Assembly (NCBI GenBank): GCA_013420905.1
Contig: JAAXNY010000009.1
Location: 1,736,001-1,800,000, forward strand
Source: Collybia mongolica
Taxonomy: Eukaryota; Basidiomycota; Agaricomycetes; Agaricales; Clitocybaceae
Direction: 5' to 3'
DNA length: 64,000 nt
Shown here: one piece after another, positions 49,130-59,031 of the stretch
Numbering within the stretch: the first letter of the stretch is position 1
Layout of the letters: each line of letters begins with the position of its first letter
Translations under genes and position numbers: made by a program
The notes under the pieces: generated by a model
Databases searched by the model: none
The model's input: only the letters and a program-made list of their open reading frames with translations
What the model was told of the DNA's origin: nothing

Positions 49130-49340
49130 GGGTCAAAAAACTGCCCCAATGAGTAATCATTTTGTTTGGCCTATAGCTTAATGGGTTTTGATCCAAATCA
49201 CATGATCCAGGGTCCATTGGAAAGCCACGATGTCATAGTATCTTACATAATTACCCCAGGTCCCCTGCTTATGTCAGCACTTCATACCATATTGATCTTT
49301 CAAAAATGTACAAACATTGGGGCAGTTTTTTGAGCCACTG
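49130..49340 (-). repeat. Right inverted arm of the Tc1 element
   Basis: Reverse complement of the left arm with a few substitutions, mostly near the inner end. The 18-mer occurs at 49133-49150 and, inverted, at 49316-49333. Confidence 0.93.
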
Positions 49341-49844
49341 TAGATAAACAATCATATACATAACTTGGTTGAACTGTAACCCAAAACTGTGGATACAAAT
49401 AGTCTAAGGTCAGATCCAACATTGTGTAGTTATTGTCCTACCATATTTGTTAGTTGCCATACATAATCCAGCATAGAAGGGTAATTGATATTGGCTTAAT
49501 TTAACAAATATCAGTTCTATTCAAAGTTCTTGAAATCAATTATACTATTTCACTTAATGATTTGCATTGGATTCCAGTTGCTTTAAATATAAGCTTAGAA
49601 AGAGGTAGTGATGATCCATGAATAGGGCTCAAGTATTCATTGGGGTACATGCTGTGGCTCCATCAATTCTGTCATATGCAACAGAATTTATAATGTGGTA
49701 TGCATACCTTAGCATTTCCATGAATTATTTCCAGTATTTTGGAAGAGTTTATATCATTATATTTGGTGGAAAGAGAGTTTTTTTTAGTGTATAATGTATC
49801 AGGTTTTAAAACAGGATTTGTAATCTCAGAATACATTGCATTGA

Positions 49845-50440
49845 TTAAAGGCTTGATGGCAGAATTGATTAGGTAAAGTCATTTCCATGTTTGTCTGTAT
49901 ATTCTTGATTTGTAATTTTATAAGCAGTAGCACCATTTAAATACCTATTTTACTGTTTTAGTTGAGCATCTGAAACTTGTCAGGCAGGATATACACACAA
50001 ATAAGTTAAGGATAACAGATAATATTTGTTGACTTTAGTCCACTTTAGTTGTGATTATCCTGTGCTGTAAAGCAGGTGATTATGTTTGTTTTGAGGCAGG
50101 TGACTTAGCATGTGATCATGACCTGGATAGAACTTTTTTTATTATAAATATAATGCAATATGATGTAATTAAAATAGGGTTTGTTTGGAATATATTGTGT
50201 GAATTAAAGGTTTTATAGCAGAATTGGTCAGGTAAAAGTCATTTTCATTTTTGTCTGTCTGTAATTTCATGAGCAGTAGCACCATTTGAATGTATTTTTT
50301 ATAAAATAGTTTGAGCATCTGAAATTTATGAGGAAGTGTGCATACAGATGGGTTAATATTTATTGATTTTGTGCGCTTTGGAGGTCATGTGACGTGCTGG
50401 TTATGTTGTGTTTTGAGGCAGGTGATTTGAGCTGGTTTGA
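49845..50440. repeat. Diverged direct duplication of about 250 bp
   Basis: Blocks shared in order by 49845-50118 and 50205-50440 include GCAGAATTG, GTAAAAGTCATTT-like, TTTGTCTGT, GAGCAGTAGCACCATTT, GAGCATCTGAAA and TTTTGAGGCAGGTGA. Copies differ by substitutions and small indels. Confidence 0.7.
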
Positions 50441-50490
50441 GCAGGTGATTTGAGCAGGTGACTTGAGCAGGTGACTTGAGCAGGTGACTT
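50439..50490. repeat. Tandem repeat, 13 bp x 4
   Basis: Four head-to-tail copies of GAGCAGGTGACTT (first copy with GATTT), preceded by a degenerate copy. It lies at the end of the second copy of the 250-bp duplication. Confidence 0.9.
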
Positions 50491-50923
50491 TAACAAATTT
50501 TCTTGCTTTGTCATCCTTAGTCAGCACTCTACTTATAAGACAACTTTTTTTGCTGCTTTGTCAGACTTAGTCAGCGCTTAGTCAGGATTAGTCACAATCA
50601 AATTCACACGGCCGTAGTACTTTAATATAGACAGATCATTGAATTGAGCATTTTGGGAAGAGGAATAAGGATTTGGTCCATTTTCCCATGACCTATTTCG
50701 GTTGTACAAAAGTAGTGGTGACTAGATGTCCTGCTCCATACATTTGCTCTTTCATCAAATTAACATGCTAGTGGGGAGGGGCAATTGCCAGTTTTTTTTG
50801 ATTTCTTTATAGTTGTTTGTCTGGCCTGGAAAAGTGCCATTTGGTGACCCACATTGCTGGTGGCTCAGAAACTGAAGATAATGGATTGGTCTAATAGTAA
50901 AAGTTATTCAAAATATCAGCCTG

Positions 50924-51050
50924 GAGAGGGTCTTTGTAGTGGATTTTTGGATTCCCTCATATTTTTCAAGATTCATCAAAATTACATATGTTTTTTGGAC
51001 CTGTGAAGCAGAAAACAAAAAAAACAAAAAATCTACCACAAAGACCCTCT
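50924..51050. repeat. Foldback with arms of about 25 bp
   Basis: The arm at 50924-50948 (GAGGGTCTTTGTAGTGGATT...) pairs with 51026-51050 with two mismatches, loop about 77 bp. This could be a small hairpin RNA precursor or a MITE remnant. Confidence 0.65.
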
Positions 51051-51770
51051 TGCCCCTGAAAATTCATATAGGATTGATCAAGGATATTAAGCCATATTTG
51101 AGGTCATGGAAGATGTCAGCAATGGCACACCATTGTCTGTTACCTCACCTGTGGTCTGAAATTTAGATAGCCAATGTATCAAGTCACTAGATTACATACA
51201 GTTGAGGACAACCAAATATGACAAAAAAATTGAAAAGCTTTCTCATCCATGGCAACTTATTAGACTGCTCTTTAAACCATTTGGGAATCATATATAGGTC
51301 TATTTAAGTTAAATTCCATGAGCCAATTGTCCAATATGGCCAAGGTCCTGAAGTTTTGGCTCCCAAGATATTGGCCAACCCTCAGAAAAATTACTAAAGA
51401 TACATAAAATAGTGCAATTGACAGCTTTTTCAATGCTGAGTATGATTCTGAAAAGAATAAGAATAAATATCAGGCAGTTCAGCCAAAAAGAACTTGACAA
51501 TGTCAACCAAGGCAAACACACCCAGTACTATTCTAAACTGGGAGCTCACCTATTATGCATGGATGCTGCAACATGAAAGAGAAGAGAAATATTTTAGGGC
51601 TTTGGGATCAACATAGGGCCAGACCAGACCTGCCACCACAGCCATTGAGAGCACAAATTTGATGTAAAGGACTTGAAAGCCAGATGTGCACAATTTTTAT
51701 TGTAAGCTAAATCCAATTGAAATAGTATGTTTTTGGGTGATCATTTAAATCATTACAACTGATTATATTC

Positions 51771-52176
51771 TGTACAGTACTGGAGATGGGTAGAATACCA
51801 CTATTGGCAAGTTCCCAGGAAGCCTTTTGACAATGCAAAGAACATGGCATACAAGGTGCTTGATGAACATGATTTGGCAATTCACCAATCAGGCATGTGT
51901 AATGGGCAAGGCACGGTCCAGGCCGTTAAACAAGCAAGTGAGAGGGTTTGTGAAGGAAACGAGACCAGAAACTGGTGTTGATTCAACAAAGTCGTTACAA
52001 ACGCTAACCAGCCACCAGATATGGTTGGATGTAAATACATACAAACAGCGTCCGTTTGACTACATCAAGAACGAGCAAGAGTCCGTCAGAGCTCGTTGAA
52101 AAGGTAAGTAAATGTTCGGTAGCTAAGAAAGACCATGGTGTGCTAATAGACCATGGTCCAAGGACCTGACCCTTAC
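51771..52176 (-). repeat. Putative 3' LTR of chromovirus A
   Basis: The right end is firm. On the minus strand AAAAAGGGGGATAA (purine tract) is followed by TGTAAGGGTC, matching the LTR start TGTAAGGGG of element B. The left end is chosen at TGTA (51771), where inverted TGTA...TACA ends and the shift to AT-rich DNA agree. It cannot be confirmed without the second LTR. Confidence 0.5.
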
Positions 52177-52269
52177 ATTATCCCCCTTTTTAGGTGGAAA
52201 TGTGTGCTCAGATTACCGACCGGGTATTCTGGGGTCATAGCGTTCAGCGGTTTTTGACACACAACTGGA

Positions 52270-55200
52270 TCATGTCATGGTCTGCGCAGGCGGTTTGTAC
52301 TCAGATCTCAACCCCTGACATACAATTGGAGGAGAAGCGGGGTGAGTGGCAGTGACTGGGATTGCAGGAATGAGCGGAACAGTGGGGGGTGCGAGACTGG
52401 GTGAGGGCTGGGCAGCAAGCGGCGTTGGAGCATTTGGAGGTACAATGGGCATGGGATCTGTGTGAGGGGAAGAGGGACGAGGAGTTAGTTCAGTAAAAAT
52501 GGAAGGAATGTTGGTAGACATAGGAATGGAGAAATTTTGGTTCATAATGAGTGTGTGAGGACACGGTGCACGAGGATTTCGATGATGAAAGTGGTCGATG
52601 AGTTCGTTGCTCAATGTAGGGATGTCAGAGAGGGGAACCCATGAATTTTCGGACTCTGGAAGGTTTTTCCATTGTACAAAATATTTGTAGCGGTAACCAA
52701 TCTTGCAAGCATTGTGAATGGATTGGATGGCAAGCCCGGGATTGTTGGTGAGGTCAAATGGTTCAGGGGAAGTGTGAGGAGGGATTGCAATAGGGTTCAA
52801 GGAGGGAACTGTGGAATATGGGGTGTAAATGAGAGAGGTAGGAAGGAAGGTCGAGATGATAGGAGGAGGAGCTGATTTTCTTGACAATGTGGTAGGGGCC
52901 CAAGCGATGGTGGTTGAGCTTGTCAGAAGGTTGTGTTGTCTTGATGTTTCAACAGAGTAACCAAACAAATTGGTCCTTCTTGAGCTCCGGGGCTGCTAGG
53001 TGCCATTGGTTGTAGTGATGAGCTTGAATCTTCTGTGCATGTTCCAGCTCAGCATGAAGTTCTTTGTGGATTTGAGCGAGCTGTTGTGCAAGGGTTTTGG
53101 CAGCAGGAACAGTTGAATGTTCAGTGATCTGTGGTTCAAATGTGGGGTGAAATGCGAGGTTGGCGAAAAACAGAGTTTGTCAAGTGGATGTGTTCTCAAG
53201 ATTGTTGAACGTGAACTCTGCGAGAGGGAGGTAATCAACCCAGTTGTCCTGCTGGTATGAACAGTATGCATGAAGGTAAGTCTCAAGCGTCTGGTTGGTA
53301 CGCTCGGTGAGACCGTCTGTTTGTGGGTGGTAAGCTGTGGAAGTACGAGTGTCAATATTCAAATGAGAAGTGAGAGCTTGCCAAAAGTGTGAAACAAAGA
53401 CAGAACCGCGGTCAGAGATTATTGAGTGGGGCAATCCATGAAGACGAAAAATGCAATTAAGGAATAACCATGCAAGGTCAGTGGCAGTAAGTGTCTTGTT
53501 GCATGACACAAAATGGGCGGTGTGTGTTAGATGGTCACAAATGACCCAGATGGAATCATATCCATGTGAGTTGGGAAGTTTTACAATGAAATCCATCGAA
53601 ATGGACTGCCATGGGTGCAAAGGGATATCAAGGGGCTGGAGGAGGCTGAATGGTTTGTGATGGGGTGTTTTGATTCTTGGACATGTTTTGCAAGCTTTGA
53701 CATAGTGTCAAATGTATGTGTTCATGCCGGGCCATGAGTAGTTGTATGAAACCAGACCCATTGTGCGATTTCGACCTGGGTGACCTCCAATGACGGAGTC
53801 ATGCCGGGTGTAGAGGATATCAGCTCGAAGAGGTGGCGGAACGTAAAGACGGCCTTGGTGAAACACCAGACCACCTTCCATTGTGAAACTCAAGTCACCT
53901 CTCACTATTGCTTTGTGCCATTCCATGTCTTCCTGGAAAGCGCGCTTGAAGCAATCTAGTAAGTGAGAGTTGTCAATCAAGAGTGTGGTGATGGAGCTAA
54001 GGGATGGGATAGGTGTTGAAGTGGTAGAAACTGAGGGAAAAAGTTGCTCAGTGTGAGACTTGGTCAGTAACACTCGACATTGAGCTTCAAGGTGCTCATC
54101 CCCCTTTTGAGGGACAAAATCTGGGTGTCGTGATGGGGCATCAGCAACATTTGAATGACCCAGACCCCAAGTTAGACAAAAATCAAAATCAGAGAGAAAC
54201 ATAGCCCATCATGCTTGACAACAATTGAGAATTTGAGAAGACATGAAATACTCAAGGTTTTTGTGGTCACAAATGACCGAAATTGAAGATGGCGAACCAA
54301 GGACCCAAGTGTGCATGTCGCAGAATGAATCAATGACTGCGAGGAGTTCTTTATCATGCACATCATAGTTGATTTTGCTTGGTGAGAGTTTCCAGGAGTA
54401 GAAAGCAACTGGGTGGAGGAATCTGTCACTATCTGGTTGTTGAAGGACACCTGAAATGGCAAAATCAGAGGCATCAGTGGCAAGGGTACAAGGTGCAAGT
54501 GGGTCAAAGTGGGCAAGAACTGGGGATTTGATGAATTCAGCCTTCAATGCCTGAAAAGCGCCTCAAGCTGCACCTGCAAAATTCCAATTTGAAGATTTTT
54601 TGGTAAGTTCAGTAAGTGGGAGAGTTAAATGAGAGTAACCATCAATGAAACAATGATAAAAATTGGTGAAACCCAGAAAAGATTGAAGATCCTTGACCTT
54701 TGTTGGTTCAGGCCAATCTGTGATGGTTTCGAGTTTTTTCGGGTTCATCTTAATGCTGTCAGCACTGATGATGTAGCCCAAATATTCAACTTCAGAGCAA
54801 TCAAATTCGCACTTCGTCGCATTAGCACAGAGTTGAGCATCACAAAGTCAGTCAAGGACTAGTCCAACATGTCAATCATGCTCTTCCTGTGTTTTGGAAA
54901 AAATAAGTATGTCATCCAGGTAGACAACACAGATGATGTCCAGCAGATCTCAAAAAACATCCTGAATAAAGGACTGCCATGCTGCTGGGGCATTAGTGAG
55001 TCTGTAAGGAACAACAAGATGTTTGAAAAGACCCAAGTGGGTACGAAAAGCGGTTTTCCATTCATCACCATTGCAAATGCATAGGTGACTATAGGCCGAC
55101 TTCAAGTCAATAACTGTAAAGACTTTACAGCCTTGAACACAATCAAGAAGATCATTAACAAGAGGAAGGGGATACCTGTTTTTCCATGTGATGGCATTCA

Positions 55201-56846
55201 AGCCACAGAAATCAACGCAAAGTTGAATATTACCAGTTTTCTTCCTGATGAAAAGGACTGGAGCACCAGCTGAAGAGGTGGAGCGATGAATGTGACCACG
55301 CTTGAGGTTTGAGTTGACATACTCAGCCACGGCTTCATGTTCTGCTGGTGTGAGGTGATAGATGGGGCCGAAGGGTGGTGACTTCCCTTCTTCAAGCTCA
55401 ATGTCAATGTCAAATGGCTGATGCTCAGGGAGTTTGTCAAATTCCAAAGGATTGAACATGGTATCAGCCCAAGGCCAATATTTACCTGGAACAAAAGTGT
55501 GGAAATCTGCCTGAGGATCAGTCTGACTATCCAAAGAGGAGGGAACCGTAGATAACCCATCAGGTGCAGGAGGAGGGGGGTCAGTGCCAAACAAGTTGAT
55601 AAAAATGGAAGAGGAGGGATTATGAAAGTGTAAATAGCATACCTCCTCGCCTTTCACAAGGCGAGTGAATTTTTTGGGGCTAACCACCCTGACATTAGGA
55701 GTTGAAGGGGTAGGAGTGGGTTCAAGAGGAGAGGGGGTAGAGCAACCAAAGCCATTCATCCCAACAAAAGTAGAGAGGAATGAGGTATGAGGTTTTGAGG
55801 GAGGTTTGGGGTGGTCCCAAGGAGCAGAGGGTGGTACGAGATGAGAAGGCGAGAGAATTGGGTTAGATAGACCAAAGCCTAAACCAACATCTGGAATTGA
55901 GCAAAACACAGCTAAAGCAGGCTGTAGTGAAGGACCAAAGCCCTTGGCATACACCTTGGAGGGGTTGGCTGGAGAGAGTCCACAACAGTTGAGCATGAGA
56001 TGAGACTCAGCCCAGTTGATGTTGGGATTGTGGTCCTGAAGCCAGTTGAGACCCAAAATAACTGGGTATCCGACTGCGACAACAGCAAGGGCGCAAGTTT
56101 CTGAGTGAGAGCCTACAGAAATGTTAGCAAAGACATCCTGGGTGATCAATCCAGATGCAATAGGACGGTTGTCAACTGCCATGATGGGTATGGGTGTGTC
56201 CTTAAGACGACGAGGGAGCGAGTGACGAGACACAAAGCACTCGGAGATACAAGATGTGGTAGCGCCACAGTCAACCATGGCATACATTGTAATAGAAGAC
56301 CTGTTAGTAAAACGAAGCTTTATAGAAATAAAGAAATGATTAGCTGAAAAATGAGAGGATGAGGAAAAAATGTAAGTAGGAACAGTAAATTGAGAGGGTA
56401 TATATGACCCATCCGTAGTACAGACAAATTGGGGCTCCGGCTTGCAAAGAGCAGCTAGATGAGTCCCAGCATCAACCAAAAGCCCAGGGACAGGGGAACT
56501 TTTGGTCAGGCTTTTCCCAAAGGAGCAGCCTTGGTGGATGCGAAGCACTTCTTTGCAACCTCTGGCATATTGGGGCATTTTGTGGCCTTGTGATTTGCCC
56601 CGCCACAATACATACATAGGTTTTGTTCACGTCGGCGCTTCTTCTCAGCATCAGTGAGTGGGCCACGAGGTTTGACTGTTTTCGTTGCGTCAATCTCCAT
56701 GGGTACTCCAGCAGGCAATGTTGAGGGCCCTGGGGATGGTGTGGAGGGAGTGGTGTAGGTTGTAGTGGTGTTTGGATGAGTGGTGGAGGAATTTTTGTTG
56801 GATGATGAGGCTTTGGATTTGAGGCAGCATTCAACTTTGCACTCAT
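52270..56846 (-). pseudogene. Chromovirus A gag C-terminus and pol (decayed)
   Basis: Recognisable parts in order on the minus strand: a CCHC knuckle CMYCGGANHKATKC (about 56610), a protease motif DCGATTS (Cys where Ser is usual), and RT blocks PEHQPFDIDIELEEGKSPPF, FTVIDLKSAYSHL and YLDDILIFSKT (about 54910). RNase H follows ([17 protein letters not shown] and [13 protein letters not shown]), then integrase with HHCC remnants (RHDSVIGGHPG and CKTCPRIK) and core DFIVKLPNSHG, ISDRGSVF and STAYHPQTDG. A chromodomain closes it (YKYFVQWKNLPESENSWVPL). Breaks: a TGA at 54206-54208 where related elements have Arg, a stop at 53705-53707, a stop before 53180, one near 52955-52990, and a frame change near 54900-54960. 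Confidence 0.9.
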
Positions 56847-57208
56847 GGACGCGATGACAGTACCGAGTTCACTGGGAGTGTGTTAAGTCGTCGGACTTGT
56901 AACTCCAAGCGGGTCTCTAGTTGTAAAATAATAGAGGAATTCCTATGCAGAAAGAGCGAAGATCAGCGTAGCAAAGGCAATGGGAATATACCGGAGAAGG
57001 GTGTCAGACGGCAGGTGTGAAGGGGGTTGGAGATCGTCGGAGTCGGTGGTCACGACTTCGGAAGCGCGTTGGTCAGCGACGCAGTACGACTGTACGGTGA
57101 ACAGGACTCGGCGGTGCGATGTCCGAGCATTCGGCGTAACGGGTTCGGTGCAGGATGCGACTTCAGTGCAAAGTTTGGACGCGTCTTATAAGAGAGCGAG
57201 AGCTCCGT

Positions 57209-57231
57209 AGAGAGAGAGAGAGAGAGAGAGA
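57209..57231. repeat. (AG)n microsatellite
   Basis: About eleven AG dinucleotides in a row within the insertion. Confidence 0.9.
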
Positions 57232-57368
57232 AGGTAGTTCCTATCTCCGTCAAGTAAGTAAAATACAGAGGTATTTATACTAAAAGTTGTACCCTAGGCC
57301 GGAGTCTGTGTCTACAGATGTGACCAAGGAAACATGAAGGAGGAGATAGATAAATTAGATACAGGGTT

Positions 57369-57522
57369 GGTGTGGGAATGCGTTGTTATGTTTCATACTA
57401 CAAGGCGGACTCTATACTTCGGTGTCTGTGCCTACCGGGCACATCGGTGTGGGAATGCGTCATTATGTTTCATACTACAAGGCGGACTCTATACTTTGGT
57501 GTCTGTGCCCACCGGGCACGTC
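57369..57522. repeat. Tandem duplication, 77 bp x 2
   Basis: 57369-57445 and 57446-57522 are direct copies with a few substitutions. Each contains TTTCATACTACAAGGCGGAC and a TGCC.ACCGGGCAC.TCGG block. Confidence 0.9.
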
Positions 57523-57849
57523 GGTGTGGCCATACCAACGATACGTACATGTTGAAGGAACATGAAGATGTGACTTCGGAGTCGGTGGTCGGCGGCACGA
57601 TCGACGAAGGGATATCCGGCGGCGGTGGCGGCGACGGAGCCACGGCGGGAATCGTTGAGGAAAGCGGTCGGCATGATGTTTGGTGAGAGTCAATACTTCG
57701 GCAGCGGCAAACTCGTGATATGGGACCGGCGGTGGTTATTCCATATGATCTCGGCAGCGGCACATGTTTACTCGGTAGTGGGGATTTCCTAGGTCATGGT
57801 GCAGTTAAGGAAAAGACCGTTTGGCATGCATGGAGCGAGGCCATGCTTG

Positions 57850-58545
57850 TCAGCGATTGTCAATGTCGATGGCAAAGTTGACATACTTCTTAAAAGTATT
57901 GGGACGAGAGTTGATGGGGGTGTAGGAAATGATGTCCTTCATGGTGGGCTTGAGCCGTTTGTAGAAGGTATCAATTTTTGTTTGTTTGCTCCAGTCGACA
58001 TGAACAATGAGCTCAAAGTACTGTGCAGCATAAGCCGCAATGGAACCTGTCTGCTGGAGGGCATCGATCTTGTTTTTGGCTGAGGTGGCAACATTTGGGT
58101 TTCCGAAGTGCTGCTTGAAAGTGGAGCAAAAATCCTTGAAATTCGAAAGGAGGTGAGTTTGGGAAACATGAACGGATATGTACCACTGTTTCGCCACTCC
58201 TTCGTCAAAGAATGATGCCATGTAAACACATCAATCCTCTTCAGTGGGAAGCGTACCTCCTGAGAGGCTAATTGCGTTGGCAATGTCCAAAAGGAATGTC
58301 GGTATGTCGTCAGCTTTACCCTTGAATGGCTTTGGCTCATGAAAGCATGCTGCGCCACGTGGGTTCAGTGGATCAACAATTGCTGGGGTCAAGGGGAGAG
58401 TTGGTGCTGGAGGTGGAGGTGGAGCTGGTTGGGTGAAAGTAGGCTGGTCCAGTCGTTCCATGAGGGCAGCAAGCAGTTGAGAGGACTGCGTGATGGCATG
58501 TTGGCTCTCTTGAATGACCTCAAACAGGTTGTGGAACTGTTTCAC
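57850..58545 (-). pseudogene. Chromovirus A gag, N-terminal half
   Basis: Two overlapping open segments (58545-58231 and 58221-57850, with a frame break near 58225) give a Pro-rich linker (PPPPPAPTLPLTP), then KPFKGKADDIPTFLLDIANA, FFDEGVAKQWYISV and FKDFCSTFKQHFGNPN with AAYAAQYFELIVHVDWS. This is the Ty3 gag capsid layout. Reading in the minus direction it ends at an in-frame stop at 57850 just before the 840-bp insertion. Confidence 0.8.
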
Positions 58546-58675
58546 TAATCCCTCGAAATCCTCCCATGTTGGTGTAAGGGCAACTCCGGCGGAGTGCGCA
58601 CGAACTTAGTAGAGCGGGCCGACGCTGAGGAGGGGATCCTAAGAGAATACTCTGAGGAGCCTCCATCAGGGGGGG

Positions 58676-59020
58676 TGTGCTATATACCTAGTACTACATT
58701 AAATACACGTTCCCGGTGCGGTACGACGACACGCGTTGGGCTAGCGAAGGTCACGTGACCGTGCCCTTGATAGTCTGAACAAGTGCGAAGTCCGGCGGCG
58801 AACTGCGCGCGAAGTAGAGAGTGGGGGTGCGTGTGGGCGTAGGTAATGAACGTGCGATGTAGTGAATGTAATTGAGTGAGCGCGAAGTAAGCAGAGAAAT
58901 TGTATCATAAGTCGGCGGGATGACTGAGTCGCGAATCGGCAAAGTAGAAGTCGGCGGAGTGAGATTCGGCGAAGTAAGGCTAGATTGGCGAAGTAAGGCG
59001 GAACTGGAGTTCCCCTTACA
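58676..59020 (-). repeat. 3' LTR of chromovirus B (345 bp)
   Basis: Plus-strand ends are TGTGC...CTTACA (inverted TGT...ACA). On the minus strand it begins TGTAAGGGG directly after the purine tract. It contains several copies of a GGCGAAGTAAGGC-like motif near 58950-59000. Confidence 0.85.
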
Positions 59021-59031
59021 TTACCCCCCTT
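59021..59031 (-). promoter_or_regulatory. Polypurine tract of chromovirus B
   Basis: The minus strand reads AAGGGGGGTAA, the plus-strand primer site for reverse transcription. It lies directly between the pol stop codon (TAG at 59034-59032) and the LTR. Confidence 0.85.

Larger units (their letters stand above)
47733..49340 (+). mobile_element. Tc1-type transposon, 1,608 bp, apparently intact
   Basis: The element is bounded by CAGTGGCTC...GAGCCACTG and flanked on both sides by TA (47731-47732, 49341-49342), the Tc1/mariner target duplication. Its arms, 47733-47943 and 49130-49340, are inverted repeats of 211 bp with only a few mismatches. Each arm carries the 18-mer TCAAAAAACTGCCCCAAT at its outer end and its reverse complement at its inner end, four copies in all. 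One uninterrupted transposase ORF lies between. The ORF keeps CpGs that the flanks have lost, which together with arm identity suggests a fairly recent insertion. Confidence 0.95.
49341..51770. other. AT-rich CpG-depleted gene-free DNA
   Basis: No recognisable gene. From 49341 to about 50373 I find no CpG at all. It contains a diverged duplication (about 49845-50118 versus 50205-50440), a 13-bp tandem repeat and a foldback (50924-51050). It looks like old decayed transposon sequence. Confidence 0.7.
56946..57785. mobile_element. CpG-rich insertion of about 840 bp inside chromovirus A
   Basis: It separates the two gag halves and is flanked by TTCCTA on both sides (56940-56945 and 57786-57791), which could be a 6-bp target duplication. 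Its composition differs sharply from A (many CpG). It contains an (AG)n tract, a TATA-like cttataag at about 57186, a 77-bp tandem duplication and the phrase CGGAGTCGGTGGTC twice (about 57033 and 57575). It encodes nothing I recognise. A solo LTR or a non-autonomous element is possible, but I do not see clean TG...CA ends. Confidence 0.5.
51771..58675 (-). mobile_element. Chromovirus A: decayed Ty3-type LTR retrotransposon, interrupted
   Basis: On the minus strand the order is gag (58545-57850), an unrelated insertion (56946-57785), gag zinc knuckle (about 56640), protease (about 56270), reverse transcriptase, RNase H, integrase and chromodomain (52970-52500), then a purine tract and an LTR (to 52176). 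This is the Ty3/chromovirus gene order. The coding region has several in-frame stops and frame changes, so it is inactive. The 5' LTR is not in the window because element B has inserted in the leader upstream of gag. Confidence 0.88.

Noticed and set aside
51827..52099. 90-codon ORF in the putative LTR of element A
   Set aside because: No recognisable content and located inside a non-coding terminal repeat.
56946..57785. Calling the insertion a solo LTR
   Set aside because: The putative duplication TTCCTA is 6 bp and the ends inside it are not TG...CA on either strand, so the class is left open.
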